Notes: generated by a model not told the origin, from the sequence alone. Counted from the stretch's first letter, positions 7,741 through 16,646 are shown. The stretch is DNA of 32,151 bases from Oscillospiraceae bacterium (GCA_018110825.1 JAGBCL010000050.1:1-32151); one strand, 5' to 3'. Translations and numbers: made by a program.

Positions 7741-9138
7741 ATGGACTCTGACGGGTTTACCGGAATTATTCTTATTCTGGTGCTTATTCTTTACAAGGCT
7801 TTCTGCACGGTCTGCGAAACTGCTGTGACGGAAATCGATGACAGAAAAGTTAAAAATTCGCAGGAAAAAATCAAGGGCAAGGCTACGCTTCTCAAGCTGC
7901 TGGAAAAGCCTTCAAGGCTGGTTACTGCTTTTGCGGTTAACAGGGTTATGTCGGCGATTGGTATTTCGTGGCTGGCGATGATTTGCTTTATTGACCCCCT
8001 TGCAAATGCGGTATATGAGCTTTGCGGCGGTCGTATGGCTTCGGAGGATTACATTGAAGCTGTTTACCTGATACCTGCGGCGGTTGTCATTCTGCTGGCG
8101 ACGGTTCTTGTGATAACGGTTTTCTGTGAGGGCATACCCAAGAAAATTGCGGTAAAGGGCGGCGACAGGCTTGCTTACTTCTGCAGCGGCTTTGTAAAAT
8201 ATCTGGTTATTATTCTTACGCCGATGACTGCGCTTTCGTCGCTGCTTATCAGGGTGTTCTCCCCCGTTTTCGGTGTGGGCGGAATTCCTGAGCGTGATGT
8301 TGTTACCGAGGAGGAAATTCTCCTGATGGTTGACGCGGGCAACGAAACGGGCGTTATTGAGGAATCACAGCGTGAGATGATTAACAACGTATTCGAGTTT
8401 GATGACCTTATTCTTTCGGATGTTATGACTCACCGCACGGATATTGTTGCGGTTGAGAATACGGAAGGGGTTTCCGAGGTTGTCAATGCTTCAATCGGCA
8501 GCGGCTTTTCACGTATTCCTGTGTATGAGGACACGGTTGACCACATCATCGGAATCATTTGCGTGAAGGACCTGCTTTGTCTGGTGGGTTCAGAGGCTGC
8601 GGAAAGTGCCGATATCAAAAGCTTTGTCAGGGATATAATCTATCTTCCCGAATCTGTCCCCTGCGGTGAGGCGTTCAAGCGGCTTACGGCGGAGAAAATG
8701 CAGATGGCTGTTGTTATTGATGAGTACGGCGGCACTGCGGGACTGGTGACAATGGAGGATATTGTCGAGACTATTGTGGGCAATATTCAGGACGAATACG
8801 ATGACGAGGCGGAGGAAATCATTCAGATTTCCGAAAGCGTATACACAATTGACGGCACGGCTGACCCGGAGGAGATTATGGGTAAGCTGGGTGCTGTACT
8901 TCCCGAGGAGGATAAGTTTGACACGATGAGCGGCTTTATTGTGGAGCTGCTGGGACGTATCCCCGAGGAGGACGAAAATCCGTCGGTTGAGTACGGGAAC
9001 ATTCTGTTTACTGTGCTGCTGACTGAGGATAAGTGCATTACAAAAATCAAGGCGCAGATACTTGAAAGCGATGTGCATTCGGAAAACAATAATGATAAAT
9101 CAAAAAAGGAGAGCTTGAAAAATGAAGAAGAAAATTAG
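7741..9138 (+). CDS. CNNM/HlyC-CorC family membrane protein with CBS pair
   Basis: 465 residues. An N-terminal DUF21/CNNM transmembrane domain (about residues 1-180, several hydrophobic segments, and a conserved-looking basic-region EGIPKKIAVK) is followed by a linker EEEILLMVDAGNETGVIEESQREMI and a CBS-domain pair (VMTHRTDIVAVE to VVIDEYGGTAGLVTMEDIVE). A small C-terminal CorC_HlyC domain is last. Family members are linked to magnesium or other cation transport and are often misnamed hemolysins. The ATG at 7741 has GGAAGGAAG upstream; a TTG two codons earlier is less likely. The 3' end overlaps the next lipoprotein gene by 17 bases, implying translational coupling. Confidence 0.9.
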   Translation: MDSDGFTGIILILVLILYKAFCTVCETAVTEIDDRKVKNSQEKIKGKATLLKLLEKPSRLVTAFAVNRVMSAIGISWLAMICFIDPLANAVYELCGGRMASEDYIEAVYLIPAAVVILLATVLVITVFCEGIPKKIAVKGGDRLAYFCSGFVKYLVIILTPMTALSSLLIRVFSPVFGVGGIPERDVVTEEEILLMVDAGNETGVIEESQREMINNVFEFDDLILSDVMTHRTDIVAVENTEGVSEVVNASIGSGFSRIPVYEDTVDHIIGIICVKDLLCLVGSEAAESADIKSFVRDIIYLPESVPCGEAFKRLTAEKMQMAVVIDEYGGTAGLVTMEDIVETIVGNIQDEYDDEAEEIIQISESVYTIDGTADPEEIMGKLGAVLPEEDKFDTMSGFIVELLGRIPEEDENPSVEYGNILFTVLLTEDKCITKIKAQILESDVHSENNNDKSKKESLKNEEEN

Positions 9139-10801
9139 TCTTATTCTTGCGTTTGCTATGGCGGCAACTATGCTTGCAGGCTGTAAGAAAACAGATGAGG
9201 ATTCCGCGGGACTTCCTGAGACAGCTACCACTACAGCGATGGCTGAGCTTACTCAGATGACTGTTGCTGAAACAGAGGCTACAACAGTTCCTGAGGTTAC
9301 AATGCCTGAGGAAACTACAACAACCGCTGAGGAAACTACTGTTGCTGAAAGCGAAACAGAGGCTGAAACCACTACTGTTTCCGAAACTGAAACAGAGGCT
9401 GAAACTACTACGGTATCCGCTTCCGAAACTGCTGAAACAACAACTGCTGCAGAGTGGAACGAAACAGAAATCAGCGAAACTTATTACATAGCTTCAAACT
9501 GTTACTCAAGAAAGAAGGCTATTGTTGGTTCAGAGTCCGTAAAGCAGTACAAGGCAGGCACTGAAATCAACATCGTTGCTGCAACAGATACAGGCTACTA
9601 CAAGCTTGCTGACGGCACATTCATTCACTCCGATTATGTAACTGATGAAAAGCCTGCTGCTGTTACTACAGCACCGAAGAAGGAAGAAGATACAGAGGCT
9701 ACTACTACAAAGAAGAAGGATAATTCCTCTTCCAAGAAGCCTGTAAGCACTTCCTACAAGGTAAGCTATGAGGACAGATATCCTTATCAGCAGCTTTCCT
9801 CCGAGGAAAAGGAACTTTATAGAAACATGGTTGAATCCGCTGAAAACTTTGAAACAACAGTTGTTGTTCCAAGCGGCGTTCGCGGCGACACTATCGACAA
9901 GGTTTACACAATCCTCTTCAACAACGAGCCACAGCTCTTCTGGCTCTCCACTTCCTACCCAAGCTTCAGCTTTGCAACAGGCAACCTTGAACTTGAATTC
10001 GTTATCGACCGTGACGAGGCAGAGGCTGTTCAGAAGGAAATCGACGCTACTGTTGCAGACGTTATGGCTGTAGTAGGCGGTTATTCCCAGACTGTAAGCC
10101 GTCTCAAGGCTATCTACGACTGGGTTATCACAAACAATGACTTCTCACTCCAGGGCAACTTCGAAACCTGCGGCGTTTACGACAGCCTTACAGGCGGCGG
10201 CTCCCTCCAGTGTCAGGGCTACGCTAAGACATTCCAGTACCTCTGCGATGTTGCAGGTATTGAGTGTATGGTTGTAAACGGCAACAACACCGAGGGCAGC
10301 ACTCACGCATGGAACGTTGTTTACTGCGAAAACGGCTATTACATTGTTGATACAACATGGGGCGACCCAATCCTCAGCTATGCTAAGAGCAACTATGTAA
10401 AGTACAACTTCTTCCTTGCAAACGATGAAATGATCAAGGATACTCACCTTAATCAGGGTGCTCCTGTAAGAAACAGCGGTTCTGCTCTTTACCTCTATGA
10501 TGCTCCTGCTTGTACAAAGACAGCTTGCTACTACTTCAAGGCTTACAACAAGGAATATGACGACCTCGATTCCGCTGTAAAGGGTATGTATGCTGAAATC
10601 GACGCAGCTCTTGAATCCGGAAAGAACGTTGCTCACATCAGAGTTACTGACTATGACCTCTGGGAAACACTTACTTCCAAGGAATACTGGTCCAAGTTCC
10701 AGAACTACGCTAAGTCCAAGAGCAGCAAGGTTACAGCAACCACACGTCAGACAATAAATGCAGAAGGCTGTCTTGTTGTTCACTATGACCTTAAATATTA
10801 A
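9122..10801 (+). CDS. Transglutaminase-like lipoprotein 1, with Thr/Glu linker and SH3-like domain
   Basis: 559 residues. A lipoprotein signal ends in LAGC with the lipidated Cys at 21. A Thr/Glu-rich linker (about 30-115) includes two copies of SETEAETTTV. An SH3b-like segment (about 122-178, from YYIASNCYSRKKAIVG) is followed by a second short linker, then the catalytic domain with C364 (LQCQGYA), H395 (THAWN) and D410 (IVDTTW), and a ~110-residue C-terminal domain. It probably sits on the outer membrane face, reaching into the wall through the linker. Family members include transglutaminases and proteases, so the reaction is unknown. AAAAGGAG supports the start, which lies inside the end of the CNNM gene. 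Codon use (many CTC, AAC, GGC) suggests high expression. Confidence 0.88.
   Translation: MKKKISLILAFAMAATMLAGCKKTDEDSAGLPETATTTAMAELTQMTVAETEATTVPEVTMPEETTTTAEETTVAESETEAETTTVSETETEAETTTVSASETAETTTAAEWNETEISETYYIASNCYSRKKAIVGSESVKQYKAGTEINIVAATDTGYYKLADGTFIHSDYVTDEKPAAVTTAPKKEEDTEATTTKKKDNSSSKKPVSTSYKVSYEDRYPYQQLSSEEKELYRNMVESAENFETTVVVPSGVRGDTIDKVYTILFNNEPQLFWLSTSYPSFSFATGNLELEFVIDRDEAEAVQKEIDATVADVMAVVGGYSQTVSRLKAIYDWVITNNDFSLQGNFETCGVYDSLTGGGSLQCQGYAKTFQYLCDVAGIECMVVNGNNTEGSTHAWNVVYCENGYYIVDTTWGDPILSYAKSNYVKYNFFLANDEMIKDTHLNQGAPVRNSGSALYLYDAPACTKTACYYFKAYNKEYDDLDSAVKGMYAEIDAALESGKNVAHIRVTDYDLWETLTSKEYWSKFQNYAKSKSSKVTATTRQTINAEGCLVVHYDLKY
9353..9424 (+). repeat. Tandem 36-base coding repeat in lipoprotein 1
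   Basis: Two consecutive copies of a ~36-base unit encode SETEAETTTV. Wobble positions differ between the copies (ACCACTACTGTT versus ACTACTACGGTA), so the peptide is conserved better than the DNA. The repeat lengthens the Thr/Glu linker. Confidence 0.6.
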
Positions 10802-10895
10802 TTAAAATCTATTCGGGGGCGGGGAGATTATATTTCACTCTGCCCCTGTGCGTATTTGTAAATATGCATGAAATTACCGTGAAAGGAAGATTACT
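10802..10895 (+). other. Gap between lipoproteins 1 and 2 with a GC-rich imperfect stem
   Basis: A G-rich run near 10815 can pair imperfectly with CTCTGCCCC near 10841, but no U-run follows. It is at most a weak attenuator or mRNA-stabilising stem. The ribosome binding site AAAGGAAG of the next gene follows. Confidence 0.35.
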
Positions 10896-12269
10896 ATGAA
10901 GAATACAAGAAAAAAATATGCGGTTCTTGCTGTGCTTATGGCGGCTTCAATGCTCGCTTCAGGCTGCGGAAAAGACGGCGGCAATGCTGAGGAAACATCA
11001 ATATCGGTAAATGTCATCGGCGGCGACAGCGCTGATGCAGGCGAGTCAATGGAAACTGCTGTTGTTACCGATGCAAACGGCGAGGCTGTTACCGGCTTTG
11101 ACGGAAATGTCCTTACAGAAGTTGTTACTGAACCGGGTGCAGCTGAAACTGCTCCTACTGAAACTCTCAGCGAGGAAGATATTCTTGCTGCCATGACTAC
11201 AACCGAGCAGGCTGAAAAGCCTTCTGTAAACGTAAGTCAGAACGCAGGCGTTCGCTATGCGTATGAGACTCTTACAGACCGCGAAAAGGAACTCTATGAT
11301 ATGATTTATCAGGGCGTTTGCGACCTGCGTTACAAAATCTGCGCTGAGGACGCTTATACCCTTGAAGAATGGGTTAAGGTGTACGGTCTTGTTTACAATC
11401 AGGAGCCTGAGCTTTTCTACATGGGTTCAAAAATCAAGGTCGGCAAGCTTTTCTACCTGACCAAGGATTCAGAAACAATCAATCAGATGCAGAAGGATAT
11501 CGATGCGGTTGCTGATAAGCTTGTTACAGAAGCAAACGGCAAGTCCTCAACATTCGAAAAGCTCAAGGTTTTCCACGATTTCCTCGTGCTCAACTCTTCA
11601 TTTGAGCTTATTGAAGGCGACGATTTCGATTATAACGCTTCCATCTACAACGCTTTTGGCAGCGGTGAGCCTCAGGGCAATATCCAGTGTGCAGGCTATG
11701 CAAAGGCTATGCAGTACCTCTGCGACAAGGCAGGTATCTCCTGCATGGTTGTAACAGGTGAAACTGCTGAAGGTCAGACACACGCATGGAACGTTGTTGA
11801 CGTTGACGGAGTATGGTACAACCTTGACGCTACATGGGATGACCCTCTCCTCAGCACACCTAACTATGCTCAGCTCCGTTACAACTACTTCCTTGTTCCT
11901 GACAAGTTCATGCACGACATTACCCACTTCCATGTAAGCCAGAAGAAAATGTCCAACGGCGATTATGTTACATACTTCGAACCGCCTGCATGTACAGAAA
12001 CAGCTGAGAACTACTTTGTAAAGAGCGGTATTGTATACAGCGATTTCGATGCTGCGGAAGCTGCTATCAAGGCTGAAATCGAAAGTGCTGCAAAGGACGG
12101 CTCCAGAACAGCTCAGATTATGGTTGCTTCAAAGGAACTCTATGACCAGATTTACGCAAACAGACTTGAATACAACAAGTTCGCAAAGACATTCGACGGC
12201 GTAAAGGGTGTAAACGATGAATGCAGCGAAGTAATGCTCCTGCTTGAATTTGATGTAATTTACAACTAA
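10896..12269 (+). CDS. Transglutaminase-like lipoprotein 2
   Basis: 457 residues with a lipoprotein signal (MAASMLASGC, Cys 24) and an acidic Ala/Glu/Thr linker to about residue 115. The shared paralogue body starts at YAYETLTDREKELYDMIYQG. The catalytic triad is C265 (NIQCAGYA), H296 (QTHAWN) and D311 (NLDATWDD), and a C-terminal domain begins near the ENYF motif. The spacing C-31-H-15-D is identical to lipoprotein 1, and codon use is also of the highly biased type. It lacks the SH3-like insert. AAAGGAAG lies eight bases before the ATG. It is the closest relative of lipoprotein 1 in the cluster by shared motifs. Confidence 0.88.
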   Translation: MKNTRKKYAVLAVLMAASMLASGCGKDGGNAEETSISVNVIGGDSADAGESMETAVVTDANGEAVTGFDGNVLTEVVTEPGAAETAPTETLSEEDILAAMTTTEQAEKPSVNVSQNAGVRYAYETLTDREKELYDMIYQGVCDLRYKICAEDAYTLEEWVKVYGLVYNQEPELFYMGSKIKVGKLFYLTKDSETINQMQKDIDAVADKLVTEANGKSSTFEKLKVFHDFLVLNSSFELIEGDDFDYNASIYNAFGSGEPQGNIQCAGYAKAMQYLCDKAGISCMVVTGETAEGQTHAWNVVDVDGVWYNLDATWDDPLLSTPNYAQLRYNYFLVPDKFMHDITHFHVSQKKMSNGDYVTYFEPPACTETAENYFVKSGIVYSDFDAAEAAIKAEIESAAKDGSRTAQIMVASKELYDQIYANRLEYNKFAKTFDGVKGVNDECSEVMLLLEFDVIYN

Positions 12270-12279
12270 GAACTAAGAG

Positions 12280-13431
12280 ATGATTAAAAGAATAATGTGT
12301 GCGGTCCTTGCGGCATCGGCTGCGGTGCTTGCAGGCTGTGCAAAGATAGATGAAAGCCCCCGTGCGGCAGAGGCGGAGATTTCTCCGTCGGCGTCTGCGG
12401 AAAATCAGGTTTTTGTTTCGCCTGTCTATGAGTCCCTCAGCAATGAGGAAAAGGTGCTTTATGACACGGTGAAGAATGCGGTGATAAATTTCGAGGAATT
12501 TGCGGAATTTGAACAGCCCGCTGACAGAGAAACCGTGCGGAAGGTTTACCGTCTGGTTTACTCCCAGGAAAGAATCTATTTCTGGCTGAGCAGCATTTTC
12601 TATGCTCCTGACAGCGAGGTTTCGGCACTGAGGCTCAATTATCTTTACGAAAAAGAGGACGCGGAGCTGAAACGTGCGGAGCTGGATTTTGCGGCGTCAA
12701 CCATTATCGGTGAGCTTCCCAAGGGTGCTTCCGATTTTGAAAAGGTCGTTTATTTCCACGATAAAATCGTAAAGGACTGTGCTTTTTCTTCCGATGAGCA
12801 GCATGTCAACTCCGCTTACGGTGTTCTCGTGACAGGCTACGGTCAGTGCGAGGGCTACGCGGCGGCAATGGCACTTCTTTGCGACAAGGCGGGGATTCCT
12901 AACTTTATTGTCTGCGGAACAAATTCCGAGGGAACAAGTCATGCGTGGAATAAAATCCGTCTTGACGGCGAATGGTATAATGTGGACTGCACATGGGACG
13001 ACCCGATTCTGAAAAGAAATAATCCTGATTTCGTGCGTCACGATTATCTGCTTGTCAAGGACAGCGAAATCGAAGGTCTGACTCATTTTACAGATAACCT
13101 TTACGGCGGTCTTGTTTCCTGCACGGCTGATAAGCTCAACTATTTCAGCGGAGCAGGCAAAATGTTCAGGACAGCTGACGAAGGCATCGAGGAGCTGACA
13201 AGACAGCTGAAGGAAAAGGGTGTTGCGGGAGAGCGTGAGGTTGAGGTAAGATTTTCCGACGTGAACGCTTTTTACTCCGCAATGGGAATTCTTTTCGACA
13301 ACGGCGGAATGAAGGATATTATTGAGGATACCAACGAGCGTTACGGTACAAAAATCCGTTCCGCTTACAAGCATAACAACGAAGATTTGAGCATAATACA
13401 TATTTCGCTGATTTATGAAGGCGATGAATGA
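12280..13431 (+). CDS. Transglutaminase-like lipoprotein 3, short linker
   Basis: 383 residues with lipobox VLAGC (Cys 20) and almost no linker, so the catalytic body starts near residue 45 (SPVYESLSNEEKVLYDTV). The triad is C190 (GQCEGYA), H221 (TSHAWN) and D236 (NVDCTWDD). It starts only 10 bases after lipoprotein 2 and has no clear ribosome binding site, so it probably depends on coupled translation. Codon use shifts toward GCG, CTG and GTG compared with genes 1 and 2. The enzymatic reaction is not evident from sequence. Confidence 0.86.
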   Translation: MIKRIMCAVLAASAAVLAGCAKIDESPRAAEAEISPSASAENQVFVSPVYESLSNEEKVLYDTVKNAVINFEEFAEFEQPADRETVRKVYRLVYSQERIYFWLSSIFYAPDSEVSALRLNYLYEKEDAELKRAELDFAASTIIGELPKGASDFEKVVYFHDKIVKDCAFSSDEQHVNSAYGVLVTGYGQCEGYAAAMALLCDKAGIPNFIVCGTNSEGTSHAWNKIRLDGEWYNVDCTWDDPILKRNNPDFVRHDYLLVKDSEIEGLTHFTDNLYGGLVSCTADKLNYFSGAGKMFRTADEGIEELTRQLKEKGVAGEREVEVRFSDVNAFYSAMGILFDNGGMKDIIEDTNERYGTKIRSAYKHNNEDLSIIHISLIYEGDE

Positions 13432-13449
13432 TTACTCAGGCAGGTTTTT

Positions 13450-13480
13450 CAATCAGTGACAGTAAGCTGCTGATTGAGCC
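13450..13480 (+). promoter_or_regulatory. Intercistronic hairpin before lipoprotein 4
   Basis: The arms CAATCAG and CTGATTG, extended by an imperfect CAGG/CCTG pairing, form a stem between genes 3 and 4. There is no U-tract, so it is more likely an mRNA stability or partial attenuation element than a full terminator. Confidence 0.4.
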
Positions 13481-13518
13481 TGAACCCTATTTACTGAACT
13501 GCGGAAAGGAGCCGTTTG

Positions 13519-15030
13519 ATGAAAATAAGAAAAGGATATGCATTGATATTTGCGGCAATTCTTTCTGCTTTGCTTATGTGCGGCTGCAATGAGGAAAAGG
13601 AGCCTGAATGGGAGGAAACCCTGCCTCTTACCGTTTCGGAAAGCTCTGTCCCGACGGTTGTTTGCGAGACGGAGGAAACGGTAACCACTACCCCTGAGCC
13701 GACTATTGTTACTACGGAAAAAACCAAGCGTACAGCTGCTACGGAAACAACTCCCGAGCTTGCAACGACCACCACGCCTGCTCCTACGGAGTCAACTATT
13801 CCGACGGACATTTCCAATGTTCCGATTTCCGAATTCACAAGCACGACAGCTGTTGACCCGACGACGGAAATGAAGCCGTCAACTACCCCTTCGGAAACTA
13901 CACCGGAGAACCCTCCCCTTTCCGAAATCGAAAGCACGACAACTGCTGCAGGTACGGAAGTCGATACAATCGGGAAAACCTATTCCGCTGACGAAATTCA
14001 GCGTCCGTACAGCTATAATCAGCTTAACGAAAAACAGCAGTATATCTATGATGCGGTGGTTTCTGCGGCTGAAAGGCTCAAAACCGATGTAAGCCTTTCT
14101 ACGGTTATGGAAATTACTGCGGAGGAATACTGCGAGGTTTATCAGCAGATTTACAACGATGAACATGCTTTGTTCTATATCGACACGAAAATGCAGTACG
14201 CAATGAATACAAATACCAAGAAGCTTGCTTCGGCAATTATCTTCTATAAGTACAGCGATGAGAAGATTATCGAAATGCAGAAGGCTATCGAGGAAGAGGC
14301 TAAAAAAATTCTTGACGGGGTTACTCCCGATATGACGGAGTATGATATCGTCAAGTATTTCCACGATTATATTGCGTCAACGGTTGTGTACGACGATACT
14401 GCGGAAAACTGCCGTGACATATACGGCGTTTTCGTTGACAAAAAGGCAATCTGCGGCGGCTATTCCAAGGCATTTTCCTATCTTTGCGACAAGGTGGGAA
14501 TTGAGACGGTTACGGTAACAGGCGATGCTGACGGCGAAGCACATATGTGGAACATGGTTAAAATTGACGGTCAGTGGTATAATATTGACGTAACCTATGC
14601 GGTAACCGAGTCCGAGGCAGGCAGCTATGTAAGATATGACTATTTCTGCGTAACTGACGAGATGCTCAAGGATACACGAACAATTTACGAGCAGATTTAC
14701 ACCTACCCCGAGGCAACTGCTGAGGACTGCAACTACTATGTGAAAAACGGTCTTATTGCAGACAGCTGGGACGATGCAAGGGCTATGCTTATAAACAGAA
14801 TTGCCGAAATCTCAAAGACGGACAGCTTTGTTGTTCAGATTAAATGTTCTTCCCGTGAGGTTTACGATGATGTTGTGTTCAAGCTTTTTGATGCAAGCGA
14901 AAAGCAGGCTATCAAGATTCTTGAAGAAGCACTTCCGAATGCGGAAAAGAAATACAACTGCAATGCTGTAAACTACAGTCAGGACAAAACTTCCTGCGTG
15001 GTAAAGCTGTTTTTGGAATACACAGAATAA
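13519..15030 (+). CDS. Transglutaminase-like lipoprotein 4 with long Thr/Pro linker
   Basis: 503 residues. The lipobox is LMCGC (Cys 23). A ~125-residue Thr/Ser/Pro/Glu-rich linker with many TTT and TPE runs precedes the paralogue body (RPYSYNQLNEKQQYIYDAV). The triad is C312 (AICGGYS), H342 (AHMWN) and D357 (NIDVTYA). The Trp after the Asp found in the other paralogues (D-x-T-W) is Tyr here. The ATG has AAAGGAG seven bases upstream, and a TTG one codon earlier is disfavoured. The linker resembles the wall-spanning linkers of Ruminococcus surface proteins. Confidence 0.87.
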   Translation: MKIRKGYALIFAAILSALLMCGCNEEKEPEWEETLPLTVSESSVPTVVCETEETVTTTPEPTIVTTEKTKRTAATETTPELATTTTPAPTESTIPTDISNVPISEFTSTTAVDPTTEMKPSTTPSETTPENPPLSEIESTTTAAGTEVDTIGKTYSADEIQRPYSYNQLNEKQQYIYDAVVSAAERLKTDVSLSTVMEITAEEYCEVYQQIYNDEHALFYIDTKMQYAMNTNTKKLASAIIFYKYSDEKIIEMQKAIEEEAKKILDGVTPDMTEYDIVKYFHDYIASTVVYDDTAENCRDIYGVFVDKKAICGGYSKAFSYLCDKVGIETVTVTGDADGEAHMWNMVKIDGQWYNIDVTYAVTESEAGSYVRYDYFCVTDEMLKDTRTIYEQIYTYPEATAEDCNYYVKNGLIADSWDDARAMLINRIAEISKTDSFVVQIKCSSREVYDDVVFKLFDASEKQAIKILEEALPNAEKKYNCNAVNYSQDKTSCVVKLFLEYTE

Positions 15031-15037
15031 CACTATG

Positions 15038-15059
15038 ATAAGGGGCAGATGCCCCTTAT
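15038..15059. promoter_or_regulatory. Perfect inverted repeat between lipoproteins 4 and 5
   Basis: Ten-base arms (ATAAGGGGCA and its complement) are separated by two bases, eight bases after the stop of gene 4. No U-run follows. It could be a protein-binding dyad or a hairpin tuning expression of gene 5. Confidence 0.5.
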
Positions 15060-15091
15060 TGAATTTACTTCGCCGAAAGGGGTGATGGAAT

Positions 15092-16282
15092 TTGCATAAG
15101 CGGATATATGCGGCTGTAATCGCCTCAGCCTTGCTGCTGACGGGCTGCTCGGAAAACGAAACTTCCGAGGAAGGCTACAAGATTTTTTCCAATGGCACAT
15201 ATATTGTTCAGCAGGAAGAGCCTGTTGACGGCGGCGAAGAGTATGATTATGCGGATTTCTACATCCCAAATGGCATGGTCAACGATTATTACAGCAGCAG
15301 CTTTTCAGATGAAGAAAAGGAACTTTACAACAGTATACTTGAAGTGTTGGGAGGACTTGAGGACAAGACTCCGCTGAAAACAGACGCGGCGGTTTACGAA
15401 AAGATGCTGAAAACGATAAGAGTTGAAAATCTGGCATTCCCCCATATTACGAAATACTGGACGGAATATAACGGCGGCGAGTTTGAGGTTGCGATAACCT
15501 ACCGAATGACAGCGGACGAGATAAGCAGCATGAATATGGCTGCCGAAAAGGCGGCAAAGAAAATCATTGACAGCCTTGACCCCGATATGGACGATTATGA
15601 AAAGCTGAAATATTTCCATGACTATCTGATACTGAACTGCGAAACGGATAAAAGCTATGCCTTTTCCGATACGGTGTATGGTGCACTGGTTGAAAACAAG
15701 GCACTTTGTGAGGGTTACTCAAAAGCTTTTGCGTATCTGTGCAACCTGGCGGGAATTGAAAATACGATTGTAACGGGAGAAACCTACGTGCCGCACATGT
15801 GGAACATGGTCAAGCTTGACGGCAACTGGTATCACGTTGATGTAACATGGGATAAGCCTGACGACCAGCTGCACAAAATGTTTCCCGATATAATACTTTA
15901 CCAGTATTTTATGGTTACGGACGCAGTAATAGAAAACACCCACATCATTGACGGAGCACCGTATATTCCGCCGCAGGCATTCGGTACAGCGGAGAATTAC
16001 TTTGAAAGAGAGGGTGCAGATATTTCCTCGAAGGAGGAACTGCTGACAGTTTCGGAGAACGCAATTCTCAGTGCGGTAAAGACGGGCAAGCCGAGTGCGA
16101 TGGTAAAGTTTGAAACAACGGACGTGTTTATTTCCTGCAAGAACGACCTGTCCAATGAGGAACTGTTCGATTCAATAATCGAGAAAGCAAATCTTGAGTA
16201 CGGCAAGAACATAAAACTCAGCTGGACGGATTTTTACGGGCAGTACAGAATCCTGACATTTGTAATTGAATATATAGAATAA
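15092..16282 (+). CDS. Transglutaminase-like lipoprotein 5
   Basis: 396 residues from a TTG start, preceded by AAAGGGGTG. A nearby ATG (15085) is out of frame and hits a stop after four codons, so TTG is the only good start. The lipobox is LLTGC (Cys 19), with a short acidic linker and then a body starting SDEEKELYNSILEVL. The triad is C206 (ALCEGYS), H235 (PHMWN) and D250 (HVDVTW). The loop between Cys and His is two residues shorter than in genes 1-3. It is the last gene of the array and is followed directly by a strong terminator. Confidence 0.87.
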   Translation: MHKRIYAAVIASALLLTGCSENETSEEGYKIFSNGTYIVQQEEPVDGGEEYDYADFYIPNGMVNDYYSSSFSDEEKELYNSILEVLGGLEDKTPLKTDAAVYEKMLKTIRVENLAFPHITKYWTEYNGGEFEVAITYRMTADEISSMNMAAEKAAKKIIDSLDPDMDDYEKLKYFHDYLILNCETDKSYAFSDTVYGALVENKALCEGYSKAFAYLCNLAGIENTIVTGETYVPHMWNMVKLDGNWYHVDVTWDKPDDQLHKMFPDIILYQYFMVTDAVIENTHIIDGAPYIPPQAFGTAENYFEREGADISSKEELLTVSENAILSAVKTGKPSAMVKFETTDVFISCKNDLSNEELFDSIIEKANLEYGKNIKLSWTDFYGQYRILTFVIEYIE

Positions 16283-16322
16283 AAAAACAGATTGAGAATA
16301 AGATTCCCAATCTGTTTTTTGT
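16283..16322 (+). terminator. Rho-independent terminator of the lipoprotein operon
   Basis: The arms AAAAACAGATTG and CAATCTGTTTTT are followed by a T-run, starting one base after the stop of lipoprotein 5. The A-rich left side makes it potentially bidirectional, also serving the minus-strand rubredoxin gene. Confidence 0.88.
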
Positions 16323-16331
16323 TTGGTGAGG

Positions 16332-16490
16332 AAAATTATAATTTATCTTAGCAAATGTGGAATTAGGAATGAGGAAAGTGAAATTATTGTGCCCGCCTTT
16401 GGCGGACGATTTTTAAATTGTCGGAAAAGCCGACAACATTAATTCCTCATTTCACATTCCACTTTTCACATTCAGACAAATTATAATTTA
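16332..16490. repeat. Dispersed MITE-like repeat, full copy between convergent genes
   Basis: Same orientation as the 7318-7480 copy, with nearly identical sequence. The hairpin arms are GCCCGCC and GGCGGAC, and TTGTCGG and CCGACAA. The right-hand AAATTATAATTTA end supplies the stop codon (16488-16490) of rubredoxin, here at the opposite end of the element from the copies at 1 and 4903. Confidence 0.88.
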
Positions 16491-16646
16491 TTCTTCGCTG
16501 AACATATCCTTGCCTACTCCGCAGAGTGGGCACTCGAAATCATCAGGCAAATCCTCAAATTTTGTTCCAGGTGCAATACCAAGCTCAGGTGCTCCTGCTT
16601 CTTCGTCATATACCCAGCCACATGCGTCACATACATACTTTTTCAT
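16488..16646 (-). CDS. Rubredoxin
   Basis: A 52-residue protein, [18 protein letters not shown]... ending GKDMFSEE. Both iron-binding CxxCG pairs are present (CDACG and CPLCG), as is the usual [11 protein letters not shown] segment. Rubredoxin carries single electrons and is a standard donor to flavodiiron proteins. AGGAGG lies a few bases before the start. It is 34 bases downstream of the flavodiiron gene on the same strand, so the pair likely forms one transcript. Confidence 0.96.
   Translation of the reverse strand: MKKYVCDACGWVYDEEAGAPELGIAPGTKFEDLPDDFECPLCGVGKDMFSEE

Noticed and set aside
13491-13937. 148-residue minus-strand Val/Ser-rich ORF
   Set aside because: Complement of the Thr-rich linker of lipoprotein 4; low complexity, no start signals.
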